A stretch of 64,000 nt of DNA from Aromatoleum toluclasticum ATCC 700605 (GCF_000378245.1 NZ_KB899506.1:62001-126000); one strand, 5' to 3'. Shown: positions 1 to 9,679, counted from the stretch's first letter. Made by a program: numbers and translations. Notes: generated by a model from the letters alone, not told the origin.

Positions 1-65
1 CCCGCAGCACCCCCCTGACGATAGAGGGGATCGCCGTCGGCCTGGTGCGCAACGGCTCGCTGTGA
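1..65 (+). CDS. lexA: LexA repressor, C-terminal end only (partial)
   Basis: Only the last 20 codons are in the window, ending in TGA at 63-65. The visible tail contains TIEGIAVGLVRNG, which closely matches the C-terminus of LexA (E. coli has TIEGLAVGVIRNG), the strand next to the catalytic Lys of the S24 self-cleavage domain. It lies 42 bp before imuA, so this is probably the second LexA (LexA2) that heads lexA2-imuA-imuB cassettes. The DNA-binding domain and any operator are outside the window. The family call is good for so short a piece; the copy number assignment is inference. Confidence 0.72.
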   Translation, partial: RSTPLTIEGIAVGLVRNGSL

Positions 66-107
66 AGCCTGGCGTCGTGCTCCCCCTTCTTCGGCCCCTC
101 GCTCCCG

Positions 108-830
108 ATGTCCGCCCTCGCCCAGACCGCCCTCGCTGCCCTGCCGCCCGGCCTCGTATGGCAGGCCGACCGGCTCGCGCAGCCGGTCGAGGCGGGCATC
201 GCCACCGGCTTTGCGGCGCTCGATGCCCAGCTGCCGGGCGGCGGCTGGCCCCGTAATGCGCTGATCGAGCTGCTGTCCGACAGCCCCGGCATCGGCGAGA
301 TCGGACTGCTGCTGCCCGTCCTGCACACCCTTCCGGCCGACCGCTGGATCGTCTGGGTCGCCCCGCCTCACCTGCCCTACGCCCCGGCTCTCGCTGCCGC
401 GGGCATGCCGCTCGAACGCCTGCTGCTGCTCGAACCCGACAGCCATGCCGAGATCCTGTGGGCGGTCCGGCAGGCGCTGGCCTCGGGCGGCAGCAGCGCC
501 GTGCTCGCGTGGCTGGCACGCGCGGACACCGCCGCGCTGCGGCGCCTGCAGCTCGCCGCCGAAACCTCCGCGACGCCGCTGTTCCTGTTCCGTCCCGCGT
601 CCGCCGCACGTCAGCCGTCCCCCGCCGTCCTGCGCCTGCGGCTCGCGGCGCGCGACGGCGAGCTCGCGGTGGACATCCTCAAGCGACGCGGCCCCGGCCT
701 TGCAGCCCCGCTGCGCCTGTCGCTCCCGCAACGTCCCGGCCTGCGCCGCACTCCCGCCCTCAACGATGCTCTGGTTCGCCCTGATCCTGTCCGACCTGCC
801 GCTGCAGGTATTCACGCGCGGCGTAGATGA
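108..830 (+). CDS. imuA: ImuA, RecA/SulA-like SOS mutagenesis accessory protein
   Basis: The 240-residue product is a RecA-like fold protein of the ImuA family, which partners ImuB and DnaE2 in SOS-induced translesion synthesis. The family signature is the N-terminal GFAALDAQLPGGGWPRNALIEL stretch, read here in two parts: ATGFAALDAQLPGGGWPR at about residues 32-49, followed by NALIELLSD. This replaces a true Walker A, so ATP binding is doubtful, as is usual for ImuA. The start at 108 leaves 42 bp after lexA. The last 65 bp overlap the start of imuB in another frame, which suggests translational coupling. The C-terminal tail is Arg/Pro rich. Confidence 0.85.
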   Translation: MSALAQTALAALPPGLVWQADRLAQPVEAGIATGFAALDAQLPGGGWPRNALIELLSDSPGIGEIGLLLPVLHTLPADRWIVWVAPPHLPYAPALAAAGMPLERLLLLEPDSHAEILWAVRQALASGGSSAVLAWLARADTAALRRLQLAAETSATPLFLFRPASAARQPSPAVLRLRLAARDGELAVDILKRRGPGLAAPLRLSLPQRPGLRRTPALNDALVRPDPVRPAAAGIHARRR

Positions 831-2199
831 GCCGGGCGAACTCGCGGTCGTCGAACACACGCCCGGTGCGCGCGTGGCGGCCGCGACGCCCGCTGCACTG
901 GCGCGCGGCGTCGAACCCGGCCAGGGCGTGGCCGGCGCGCTCGCCGTAGCCCCGTCGCTGCAGCTGCGCGAACGCGACCCGGCACTCGAGGCCGCGACGC
1001 TGGCGGAGTTCGCCGTGTGGGCCGCACAATTCACGCCCTGCGTCAGCATCGACCCGCCCGATGCGCTGGTGCTGGAAACGAGCGGCAGCCTGCGCCTTTT
1101 CGGCGGCGTCACGGGGCTGGTACGGCGGATCCGTGCCGGACTCCTTCCGCTCGGCCTCGATGCCGCCATCGCCGCCGCCCCGACCCCGCTCGCGGCCCGC
1201 TGGCTCGCCCGCACGCACTCCGGACGGCAGATCCGGGCTGCCGCCGAATGGTGGCGCAAACTGGACGATCTGCCCGTCGAACTGCTCGGCGACGGCGCCG
1301 AAGTGTCCCGCACCACGCTCGACCTGCTGCACGGCATCGGTGCGCGGCGCATCGGCGACGTCGCCCGCCTGCCGCGCGACGGGCTGGCCCGCCGCCAGGC
1401 CTCCGTCGTGCTCGACACGCTCGCACGCGCACGCGGCGAACGCCCCGATCCGCGCCTCTGGTTCCTGCCGCCGGAACGCTTCGAATCGCGCCTCGTCCTG
1501 CCCACGAGCCTGTTGCACACCGAGCCGCTGCTGTTCGCCGCGGGAAGGCTGTTTTCCGGGCTTTCCGCCTGGCTTGCCGCCCGCCATGCCGGACTCGACC
1601 GCTGCCGCCTGCATCTGGAGCACGAGGATCGCCCAGACACCGTGCTCGAGATTGTCACCGGCGCACCGGGGCGCGACGACGGCCGGCTGCTGATGCTCGC
1701 CCGCGAGCATCTGGCCGCGCTGAAACTGCCCGCGCCGGTCGAGGCGCTGCGCCTTTTCGCCGACAATCCGGTCGTCACCCCCGGACGCACGCAGGACCTG
1801 TTCGGCGATCCCGACAGCGCGCGCGACGCCGCCGCCCTGCTGCTCGACCGCCTGCGCGCCCGCCTGGGGCGCGAGGCGGTACGCACCGTGCACCCGGTTT
1901 CCGAGCACCGCCCCGAACGCGCCTGGTGCCGCGCGGACCCCGGACGCCCCGCCCCCCGCAGCACCCCGGCGGCCGCCGGCCCCCGCCCCCTGTGGCTGAT
2001 GAACGAACCGCGCGCGCTCGAGTCGATCCGCTCGCTGACGCTGCTACGCGGGCCGGAACGCATCGAATCCGGGTGGTGGGACGGCGCCGACATGCGTCGC
2101 GACTACTACATCGCGCGCGCACCGGATGCCGCGCTGTGGTGGGTGTTCGAGCAGCTCGACCCGCCCGGCGGCTGGTATGTGCATGGTTTTTTTGGCTAA
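766..2199 (+). CDS. imuB: ImuB, catalytically dead Y-family polymerase homologue
   Basis: The 477-residue protein starts at the ATG at 766, where the Y-family fold begins (MLWFALILSDLPLQVF). The acidic residues that bind metal in Pol IV/V are missing: the first motif reads ILSDLPLQVF instead of VDMDAFFAS, and the SIDE motif reads LETSGSLRLFGG. This is the diagnosis for ImuB, which acts as a hub rather than a polymerase. A clamp-binding-like peptide, QDLF, lies at residues 343-346. The gene overlaps imuA by 65 bp. ImuB is known to bridge the beta clamp, ImuA and DnaE2. Its partner dnaE2 is about 7.7 kb downstream instead of adjacent. Confidence 0.88.
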   Translation: MLWFALILSDLPLQVFTRGVDEPGELAVVEHTPGARVAAATPAALARGVEPGQGVAGALAVAPSLQLRERDPALEAATLAEFAVWAAQFTPCVSIDPPDALVLETSGSLRLFGGVTGLVRRIRAGLLPLGLDAAIAAAPTPLAARWLARTHSGRQIRAAAEWWRKLDDLPVELLGDGAEVSRTTLDLLHGIGARRIGDVARLPRDGLARRQASVVLDTLARARGERPDPRLWFLPPERFESRLVLPTSLLHTEPLLFAAGRLFSGLSAWLAARHAGLDRCRLHLEHEDRPDTVLEIVTGAPGRDDGRLLMLAREHLAALKLPAPVEALRLFADNPVVTPGRTQDLFGDPDSARDAAALLLDRLRARLGREAVRTVHPVSEHRPERAWCRADPGRPAPRSTPAAAGPRPLWLMNEPRALESIRSLTLLRGPERIESGWWDGADMRRDYYIARAPDAALWWVFEQLDPPGGWYVHGFFG

Positions 2200-2258
2200 A
2201 CTCGCTTCCCACCCCCGGCCGCCGCCGGGCTCCCATCCCTTCGACCGAACCCCAGCCC

Positions 2259-3638
2259 TTGAGCGCCTCCGACTCGTCGCCGACCTCACCGTCCACCATC
2301 GCCCGTCAGCTGCTCCACCACGCATGGCCGGTGCTGGTCGCGCAGATCCTGTCGATGAGCATGATGATCGCCGACACCGTGATCGTCGGGCGCTACAGCA
2401 CCGTTGACCTCGCCGCGATCGCAGTCGGCAGCGGCGTGTACATTTCCATCGTCATGCTGGTGGTGGGCGTGCTGCAGGCCGTCGCGCCGACCGTCGCGCA
2501 TCATTTCGGCGCCGGCCGCACGGATCGGATCGGCCCCGCCCTGCAGCAGGGCTTCTGGCTGGCACTGATGCTCGCCGTGCCCGGCATCGTGCTGATGGTC
2601 TTCCCCGGCTTCCTGCTGGAACTCTCCAGCGTTCCCGCCGACGTCGAAGCGAAGACCCGCGAATACCTCCTCGCGACGGCCGCCGGCCTGCCCGCCGTGC
2701 TGCTGTACCGCACCTTCTATGCCTTCAACAACGCCGTCGGCAAACCGCGCGTGCTGATGGCGATCAGCTTCATCACCACCGCGACCCACGCCCCGCTCGC
2801 GTGGGCACTGGTGTACGGCCACCTGTGGCTGCCGCCGCTGGGCGTGCTCGGCTGCGGCATCTCGACGGCGATCGTGAACTGGCTCGCCTTCACCTGCGGC
2901 GCCACCTATCTCGCGCGCAATCCCGGCTACCGGCCGTATCGCCTGTTCTCGCACTGGCGCGGGCCGCAGGCCGGGGAAATCCTCGGGCTGCTGCGCCTGG
3001 GCGTGCCGATGGGCCTGTCGACCTTCATCGAGGTGTCCTCCTTCACGCTGATCGCGCTGTTCGCCGCCCGCCTGGGCGCCGAGTCCGTCGCGGGCCACCG
3101 CGTCGTCGCGAACATCGCCGCGCTGATCTACATGCTGCCGCTGGCGATGTCGATCGCCGTGCTAGTCCTCGTCGGCCAGGCAGCCGGCGCGCGCGACTGG
3201 GCCCGGGCGCGCATGACGATTCGGGTGGGCATGATCGTCACCGCGGGACTCGCGTCGCTCATCGGCATCGCACTATGGCTTGCGCGCGAGCCGGTCATCG
3301 CCCTGTTCTCCGAGGACGTCGCCGTGCGCGCGGTCGGCCTCATGCTGCTGATCTTCGTCTGCCTCTACCAGCTGTTCGACTCGGTGCAGACCGTCGCCGC
3401 GCACGCCCTGCGCGGCTACAAGGTGACCTTCGTGCCGATGCTGATGCACGCCGTGTGCTTCTGGGGGGTGGGCCTCGCCGGCGGCTATTGGGCGAGCTTC
3501 CACGCGCCATGGCGCACCGCGGGCCCGCATGTCGCCGGCTTCTGGGAGGCGGGCGTGATGTCTACCACGATCGCCGCCGTGCTGTTCGGCTGGCTGCTGC
3601 GCGTCGTGATGCGCCGCCAGGACGACCCCCCCGCCTGA
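2259..3638 (+). CDS. MATE family multidrug/cation efflux transporter
   Basis: A roughly 459-residue inner-membrane protein of the MATE (NorM/DinF) type: two repeats of six hydrophobic segments with the typical first helix (HAWPVLVAQILSMSMMIADT) and the paired small-residue loops. These pumps exchange drugs or metabolites for Na+ or H+. No ATG exists before helix 1, so the TTG at 2259 is preferred; an ATG at 2355 would cut into helix 1. No clear Shine-Dalgarno is visible, leaving the exact start uncertain. It sits 59 bp after imuB on the same strand and may share its transcript. Substrate cannot be told from sequence. Confidence 0.85.
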   Translation: MSASDSSPTSPSTIARQLLHHAWPVLVAQILSMSMMIADTVIVGRYSTVDLAAIAVGSGVYISIVMLVVGVLQAVAPTVAHHFGAGRTDRIGPALQQGFWLALMLAVPGIVLMVFPGFLLELSSVPADVEAKTREYLLATAAGLPAVLLYRTFYAFNNAVGKPRVLMAISFITTATHAPLAWALVYGHLWLPPLGVLGCGISTAIVNWLAFTCGATYLARNPGYRPYRLFSHWRGPQAGEILGLLRLGVPMGLSTFIEVSSFTLIALFAARLGAESVAGHRVVANIAALIYMLPLAMSIAVLVLVGQAAGARDWARARMTIRVGMIVTAGLASLIGIALWLAREPVIALFSEDVAVRAVGLMLLIFVCLYQLFDSVQTVAAHALRGYKVTFVPMLMHAVCFWGVGLAGGYWASFHAPWRTAGPHVAGFWEAGVMSTTIAAVLFGWLLRVVMRRQDDPPA

Positions 3639-3660
3639 GATCCGCGCCGGCGGACGGCGC

Positions 3661-5472
3661 TCAGCTTCCCAGCCAGCCCTCTCGCAGCGTGCGCATCGCG
3701 GCCGACACGCGCTTTCCGCTCGCGAGCTTCACCGCGTCGGCCGGCGCCGCCGCGAGCTCGGCCGTAAACGTCATCAGCTCGTCGCGGCGGAAGGCGTGAA
3801 TGCTCACCCGCTCGCCCGGCCGGCGGCGCGCAAGCTGCCCGTCCAGCGAAGCGGCCGTGACCTTGAGGCCATCAACGGCGATGAGCACGTCCCCCGCCGA
3901 CAGCCCGCATTGCTGCGCGGGGCTGCCGTCGAACACGTTCGCAAGCTTCGCCTCGCCATTGCCGCCGGCAAGCTTCACGCCCAGCCAAGCTCCCTTCGCC
4001 GCGGCCTCGCTGCGGAACTCGATCCCGAACGGTCTGAGGAACTCGTCCAGCGGCAGGTCTTCTGTACCCTCGACCGCGTCCTTCAGCCAGCGCGACAGGC
4101 GCCGCCCGGCGCCCTTGAGGCCCGCTTCCGCGACTTCGCCGACCAGCGCGAACAGGCCGTCCTCCGCGACGCCCTCGCCCGTGAGGCCGTGCCGCTGCCA
4201 TAACAGGCGCATGACATCGTCAAGGCTCTTGCGCCCCGCACTCGCAGCGCGCAGTTGCAGGTCGAGCCCGAGCGCGATCAGCGCACCCTTCGCGTAGTAG
4301 CTGACGATCGCGTTCGGGGCGTTCTCATCCTGCCGGTAATACTTGATCCACGCATCGAAGGACGATTCGGCGACGCTCTGCTTCAAGCGGCCGCTGCCGC
4401 GCAGCACGTTGGACATCGTCTTGCCGAGCAGCGCGAGGTAGTCTTCCACGCCAATCACGCCCGAGCGCACCAGGGCGAGGTCGTCGTAGTACGACGTGAA
4501 GCCCTCGAACGCCCACAGCAGGCGCGTGTAGTTCTCGGTGGTGAAGTCGTAGGGCGCGAACGCCGCCGGTTTGATGCGCTTGACGTTCCACGTGTGGAAG
4601 TACTCGTGGCTGCACAGCCCGAGGAAGGTCCGGTAGCCGTCGGTCTGCTCGTGCATGCCCGCGTACGGCAGGTCGCCGCGGCTCGTCAGCAGCGCGGTCG
4701 AGGCGCGATGCTCGAGGCCGCCGTAACCGTCGCCGACCACCATCGTGAGGAAGAGATAGCGATCGACCGGGGCGGGCGTGCCGAACAGTTCGATTTGCCA
4801 CGTGCAGATGCGCGAGAGATCGGCGCACAGGCGTTCGAGGTCGCAGTCGTGGCGCCCAGTGAGGACGACCTCATGGGGCACGCCGGCCGCTTCGAAGCGC
4901 GCGTGCGTGAAGCAGCCCATCTCGACCGGGTGATCGACCAGTTCGTCGTAGCTTTCCGCGCGGTACAAGCCGAAGCCCATCGCCGGCGCCGCGAGCGGAT
5001 CGCCCGCCGGACGCCGCAGCGTCGTCGCGACCTTCCATGTCTGCAGCGCGGGACCATCAGGGGGCAGGATATCTACATAGCAGGGTTCGTCGGTCCTGCC
5101 TTCCACCGCGAGAAATACGCTCGTGCCGTTGAAGAATCCGTGGGTGGCATCGAGATGGGCTGCGCGCACTGAAAGATCCCACGCGTACACCTCGTAATTC
5201 AACGTCAAGGCCCGCCCGCCCTCAACCGGTGCCGCGCGCCAGCTGTGCTTGTCGAGCTTTTCGACCGCGACCGGCCGCCCGTTGCATTCGGCACGCAGCT
5301 TGACGATGTTGCGGGCGAACTCGCGGATCATGTAGCTACCGGGAATCCACGCGGGAAGCCGAAACACCTGCCCGGCAGGATCGGGTTCGGCGACGATGCA
5401 GCTGACTTCGAAGACGTGCGCCTCCGGACGCGCGGGGGTGATGGCGTACGACACGCGGGGCTGGTGGGGCAT
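3661..5472 (-). CDS. M61 family glycyl aminopeptidase with PDZ domain
   Basis: The 603-residue protein carries the M61 zinc-peptidase motif HEYFHTWN (HExxH) in the middle, preceded by the beta-rich N-terminal domain (the PAWIPGSYMIREF block is a family hallmark) and followed by a PDZ domain near residues 500-590. Family members release N-terminal Gly or Ala from peptides. I chose the start at 5472 (MPHQPRVSYAI), which matches the family N-terminus; the frame stays open to 5562 but that extension is not conserved in style. No export signal is evident, so it is probably cytoplasmic. It converges with the MATE gene, 22 bp apart. Confidence 0.9.
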   Translation of the reverse strand: MPHQPRVSYAITPARPEAHVFEVSCIVAEPDPAGQVFRLPAWIPGSYMIREFARNIVKLRAECNGRPVAVEKLDKHSWRAAPVEGGRALTLNYEVYAWDLSVRAAHLDATHGFFNGTSVFLAVEGRTDEPCYVDILPPDGPALQTWKVATTLRRPAGDPLAAPAMGFGLYRAESYDELVDHPVEMGCFTHARFEAAGVPHEVVLTGRHDCDLERLCADLSRICTWQIELFGTPAPVDRYLFLTMVVGDGYGGLEHRASTALLTSRGDLPYAGMHEQTDGYRTFLGLCSHEYFHTWNVKRIKPAAFAPYDFTTENYTRLLWAFEGFTSYYDDLALVRSGVIGVEDYLALLGKTMSNVLRGSGRLKQSVAESSFDAWIKYYRQDENAPNAIVSYYAKGALIALGLDLQLRAASAGRKSLDDVMRLLWQRHGLTGEGVAEDGLFALVGEVAEAGLKGAGRRLSRWLKDAVEGTEDLPLDEFLRPFGIEFRSEAAAKGAWLGVKLAGGNGEAKLANVFDGSPAQQCGLSAGDVLIAVDGLKVTAASLDGQLARRRPGERVSIHAFRRDELMTFTAELAAAPADAVKLASGKRVSAAMRTLREGWLGS

Positions 5473-5553
5473 CTTAAATTCCGCAGAACGAAGCAAATAG
5501 TAAATTCTAGCCGCACCGGACCGCATCGGACGACCGGCACGCGCGCGGTGTCG

Positions 5554-5790
5554 ATGCCTCATTTTTGCGCAGAAGCAACATTTCCTTTCCCATCAGCGCT
5601 CTGCGGCACATCCCCACAAGTTGTCCACAGGACTGCCCACGTCCGATGGGGATAAGGAGGGACTTTCCCACAACACATGTTGCGCGAATGCCTCATTTTT
5701 GTGCAGACACAACATTTCCTTGTGCGTCAGTGGCCTGCAACGCATCCCCACAAGTTGTCCACAAGACTGCCCACGCCACGTGGGGATAAC
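5554..5790. repeat. Tandem 103-bp direct repeat with DnaA-box-like 9-mers
   Basis: Two imperfect copies (5554-5655 and 5688-5790, period 134 bp) lie in the 349-bp gap between the M61 gene start and the kinase gene end. Each copy opens with ATGCCTCATTTTTG, contains CAACATTTCCTT, then ATCCCCACAAGTTGTCCACA, and ends with TGGGGATAA. Each holds TTGTCCACA (5621-5629, 5755-5763), one base from the DnaA box TTATCCACA, and the reverse complement of TTATCCCCA (5647-5655, 5781-5789), also one base off. Copy ends differ while these boxes are identical, which suggests constraint. No gene is seen here. The region also carries the M61 promoter. Confidence 0.8.
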
Positions 5791-5821
5791 CGCATCGCTC
5801 GCGGAAAACAGCCCTCCGGCG

Positions 5822-8800
5822 TCAGTCCGCAGTCGCGCACCCCTGATCGGGGTGTGCCCCGCTCACGGGAGCCTTCGGCGCGGCGGCGAGGAAGCGCCCG
5901 ATCTCGGCGAGCGTCGCATCCATCGCCTCATCCAGGCATTCCACCGTCCCGCGAGCTTCCGAACCATCCTGCAACCCCATCTCGGTCTCGCCGGCCGCAG
6001 TCGCGAGACACGACAGCCCCATCGCCCCCGCCGCACCGCGCAACTTGTGCGCAACGCCCGCCGCAGCCGCTACATCCCCGGTGTGCACAAAAGTGCGGAG
6101 CTTGGCCGGATCCTCGCCGTACGTATCGACGAAGCGCTGCAGGTAGGTCGCGTAGGTCTTCGCGTCGCGCCACAGCCGGAGGCCGAGCGCGGCGTCGATC
6201 AGAAGCTCCCCCGCGGGGGCGGCGATGGGAGCGCGGGCGAGGGCGGGAACCGGCGGAGCCGGAGCCGCAGGCGGTGTCCGCCTCGCCGCATAAGCCTGCA
6301 AGGCGGAGATCAGGTCCTCGGCCGCGAACGGCTTGGATACGAAACCGCTCATGCCCGCCTGCAGGGCGGCCTCATGCTGGTCGTGGAAGGCACCGGCCGA
6401 CACCGCGATCACGGGCAGCGTCTGCAGAGCTTCCGAGGCGCGAATGCGGCGCGTCGCCTCGTAGCCGTCCATCACCGGCATCTGCACGTCCATCAGCACC
6501 GCGTCGAACTCCGCGGTCTGCCCCTCGAGCAACGCGAGAGCCGCCTCGCCATGTTCCGCCTGCGCAACTTGTGCGCCCTCGCCCTCGAGAATCCCCTGGG
6601 CGACTTCGCGGTTGATGTCGCTGTCGTCGACGACTAGTATCCGGTATCCGGCAAGACGGCCCGATTGCGTCGGGAATGGCGTGCCGGCCACGCGACCGCC
6701 CCTGCCCGCGGCCAGCTCCATCACCGTTTCGAGCAAGGCCCCCCCCGTCACCGGTTTGGTCAGGACGCGGTCGGCGAAGCGGCTGTCCGGATGCCCGCGC
6801 AGCGCTTCCCGGTCGGCCGCGGTCACCATCACGATGGCCGGCTGCGCCTCGCTGCCGAACAGGACGCGCATGGCCGCGGCCGTCGCCAGCCCGTCCATGC
6901 CCGGCATGCGCCAGTCGAGCAGCACGATGTCGAACGGCTGGCCGGCATCCCGGCGCGCCCGCGCGGCGTCGATCGCCGCCGGGCCCGAATCGGCGAGTTC
7001 GGCCGTCCACCCCAGCGCCATGACGACCGCTCCCAGGGTTTCGCGCACCAGCGGATGGTCATCCACGATCAGAACCCGCCGCGGGCCGAGTGCGGGCGCT
7101 GGCGCGGCCGGCATTTCGGCAATCGTGAACGGCAGCTCGAAGAAGAACTCGCTGCCCTGCCCGGGCTCGCTGCGCAAGCCGAGTTGCCCGCCCATCAGTC
7201 CGACGAGCTGCCGGCTGATCGCCAGACCGAGACCGGTTCCGCCGAAGCGCCGGCTCGTCGAAGTATCCGCCTGGCTGAAGGGGGAAAAGATCTCTTCCTG
7301 CATCTCGGGCGGGATGCCGATCCCGGTATCGGACACCGTGAACCGCAGGCGCAGGCCATCGCCTTCGTGGCCGGTGAGCGCGACGCGCAGCACCACCTCG
7401 CCCTGCTCCGTGAACTTGATGGCATTGCTCGCGAGGTTGGTCAGTACCTGTCTCAGGCGCAGCGCGTCCCCCGTCAGGAATTCCGTCCCGGGCGGCGGCG
7501 GCCAGACCGCGACCTCCACCGGTTTGCCCTCGCACGCATACGCCATCGTGCTCGCCAGCTCGTCGAGCACCTCCGCAAGGCGGAAGGGCTGATGTTCGAT
7601 GTCGAGCCGATGCGCCTCGATCTTGGAAAAGTCCAGGATGTCGTTGAGGATGCCCAGCAGCGACCGGCCCGCCCGCTGGATCTTGCGCGCCAGCTCGCGC
7701 GCGGCGGGCGGCAGCTCGGCCCTGTCCAGCAGGTATGCCAGGCCAAGCACCGCATTCATCGGGGTGCGGATCTCGTGGCTCATGTTCGCCAGGAACTCGC
7801 TCTTGGCCCGGCTCCCGGCCTGCGCGAGCTCCGACTGGCGGGTGAGCTCCACGTTCAGCTCCTCCAGGCGGATCTGCGCCTCCTTCAGTTCGCTCACGTC
7901 CGACACCACCGCATACACGCCGCGTACGCGTCCGCCGTCGTGGTCGGGAACAAGATGCCACCACAGGTACTTCACGCCCCCGCGCCGATCATCGGCCGAG
8001 CTGGCCTGGAACTTCTGCGGCTGTCCCGCGAGCGCAGCCTCGACGTATGGCCGACTCGTCTCATACAGGGAAGGTTCGAATATGGCCTCCATCGGCGCAT
8101 TGCTCACCGCCACGGCACGCTTGCCGAGGAACGCCAACAGCGCGCGGTTCACGAAGCGGCATCGCAAGCGATCGTCCCAGTACGCGATCATCGTCGGAAT
8201 GTTCTCCGTGACCGCGCTCAGGAAACGCTCGCTTTGCCGCAGGGCCTCCTCGTTCTGCCGCTGCTCGGTCACATCCAGCGTGACGCTCACCACCCGCAGC
8301 GTCTCGCCCGTTACACTCCGTTGCGCCCGCCCGAGCGAACGGACGATGCGCTCGGCCCCATCCGGGCGCACGATGCGGAAGCTGGAGTCGAAGGCTCCAC
8401 CCTTCAGGGCGCAATCGAAGGCCGCGCCGACGGCCGGGCGATCGTTAGCCACCACATGCGACAGCCAGTCCTCCAGCCGCCCTGGAAAGTCTTCTGCCGA
8501 CAGGCCGTAGATGTCCAGGAGACGGGCATCCCAGCTCAGACTACCGTCCTCGCGGCGATATTCCGCCACCCCCATGCCGGCCGCCTCGGTCGCGAGCTGC
8601 AGCCTCTCCGCGATGAGCTGCTGGCGCGCCCCCTGCTCGGCGAGCGCTGCGTGGCGTGCTTCCGCCGCGCTCGCGCCGATGCGGCGCTGCACATTCTGCA
8701 GGTAGATGTACGCAAGGCTCGCGAGCAGCGCGGCGAGCGCAAGAATGCCCGCCGCGAACCAGCGCGGATCGGGCAGGTTCAGCGCCTTGTAGAAGGGCGC

Positions 8801-9679
8801 CAGCGCCCGGACCTCGACAAACCACTGTCGGCCGTACAGCTCCACCGGCAACTGGCTGATCAGCCCTGCCGCAGTTTCCTGATCGCTCCCCGGTGATTCG
8901 TAGAAGCGGAACGGCTGCTCGGCGTAGGCGGCGTCGTAGATCGAAACCGCGAACTCGCCGCCGCGAAAGTCGAAATCCGCCAACACGTCGTCGATGATCA
9001 GCGGTGCATAGACCCACCCCAGCAGCGACTTCCAGCGCTCTTCCGGCGTCGCAGGCTGGTACCCGCCGCGATAGACGGGCAGGAGCAACACGAAACCGCG
9101 CTCCGGCTTGCCCATCGCCTGCAACAGCGTGAGCGGCGTGGTCAGTACGGGCCGCCCGGTACGAACCGCGGCCAGCGCCGCCGTGCGGCGATTCAACTCC
9201 GAAGCGATGTCGAGCCCGATCGCCTCGCGGTTGTTCGCCTCCGGCTCGACATGCAGGATGACGAAGCGCTCCCCCGCGTGCGGAGCGAACTGCTTGATGC
9301 GGAAATCCGGCCGGCCGTCATGGCGCACGGCGGCAACGAAATCCGCCTCGTCGGCAGGATCCACGCGGCGGATGAAACCGAAGCCGCGCGCGCCCGGGAA
9401 TTCCCGGTCGGCCTCGCGCGACTGCGCATACTGCAGGAAGCGCTGACGCGGAATCGATTCGCTGCCAGCCCCGATGATCGCGCCGCGCGCGCCCCGCAAG
9501 CCGTATTCGAAGGTCTGGAAGCGCGCAACCAGCGCGGAGGAGGTCCGGGTGGCGAGCGCCTCGAATCGGGCGTTCGCGGTCTGCCGGTTGGTCTCGGCCG
9601 TCTGGCGGGCGACGCCCAGCGCGACGGCAAGGCCGATCAGGATGACCGCCAGGGGAAACACGAGGGTTCGCTTGCTCAT
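5822..9679 (-). CDS. Hybrid sensor histidine kinase: CHASE, two PAS, HisKA, HATPase, two REC, HPt
   Basis: A 1285-residue membrane phosphorelay protein. Order: helix 1 (about 6-25), periplasmic CHASE-type sensor (about 40-270), helix 2 (about 307-329), two PAS domains (about 360-480 and 490-610), HisKA with phospho-acceptor His635 in NMSHEIRTPMNA, HATPase, receiver 1 with Asp922 (LLDWRMPGMDG), receiver 2 with Asp1064 (MDVQMPVMDG), and a C-terminal HPt with His1211 (AHKLRGAAGAMG). All phosphorelay residues are present, so the whole His-Asp-His chain is in one polypeptide. CHASE domains bind small extracellular ligands; the ligand here is unknown. No response regulator gene is adjacent. It runs opposite to dnaE2. 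Confidence 0.92.
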   Translation of the reverse strand: MSKRTLVFPLAVILIGLAVALGVARQTAETNRQTANARFEALATRTSSALVARFQTFEYGLRGARGAIIGAGSESIPRQRFLQYAQSREADREFPGARGFGFIRRVDPADEADFVAAVRHDGRPDFRIKQFAPHAGERFVILHVEPEANNREAIGLDIASELNRRTAALAAVRTGRPVLTTPLTLLQAMGKPERGFVLLLPVYRGGYQPATPEERWKSLLGWVYAPLIIDDVLADFDFRGGEFAVSIYDAAYAEQPFRFYESPGSDQETAAGLISQLPVELYGRQWFVEVRALAPFYKALNLPDPRWFAAGILALAALLASLAYIYLQNVQRRIGASAAEARHAALAEQGARQQLIAERLQLATEAAGMGVAEYRREDGSLSWDARLLDIYGLSAEDFPGRLEDWLSHVVANDRPAVGAAFDCALKGGAFDSSFRIVRPDGAERIVRSLGRAQRSVTGETLRVVSVTLDVTEQRQNEEALRQSERFLSAVTENIPTMIAYWDDRLRCRFVNRALLAFLGKRAVAVSNAPMEAIFEPSLYETSRPYVEAALAGQPQKFQASSADDRRGGVKYLWWHLVPDHDGGRVRGVYAVVSDVSELKEAQIRLEELNVELTRQSELAQAGSRAKSEFLANMSHEIRTPMNAVLGLAYLLDRAELPPAARELARKIQRAGRSLLGILNDILDFSKIEAHRLDIEHQPFRLAEVLDELASTMAYACEGKPVEVAVWPPPPGTEFLTGDALRLRQVLTNLASNAIKFTEQGEVVLRVALTGHEGDGLRLRFTVSDTGIGIPPEMQEEIFSPFSQADTSTSRRFGGTGLGLAISRQLVGLMGGQLGLRSEPGQGSEFFFELPFTIAEMPAAPAPALGPRRVLIVDDHPLVRETLGAVVMALGWTAELADSGPAAIDAARARRDAGQPFDIVLLDWRMPGMDGLATAAAMRVLFGSEAQPAIVMVTAADREALRGHPDSRFADRVLTKPVTGGALLETVMELAAGRGGRVAGTPFPTQSGRLAGYRILVVDDSDINREVAQGILEGEGAQVAQAEHGEAALALLEGQTAEFDAVLMDVQMPVMDGYEATRRIRASEALQTLPVIAVSAGAFHDQHEAALQAGMSGFVSKPFAAEDLISALQAYAARRTPPAAPAPPVPALARAPIAAPAGELLIDAALGLRLWRDAKTYATYLQRFVDTYGEDPAKLRTFVHTGDVAAAAGVAHKLRGAAGAMGLSCLATAAGETEMGLQDGSEARGTVECLDEAMDATLAEIGRFLAAAPKAPVSGAHPDQGCATAD

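Noticed and set aside
445-765. N-terminal extension of imuB through most of imuA
   Set aside because: The extension is an out-of-frame shadow of imuA; the Y-family fold starts at 766.
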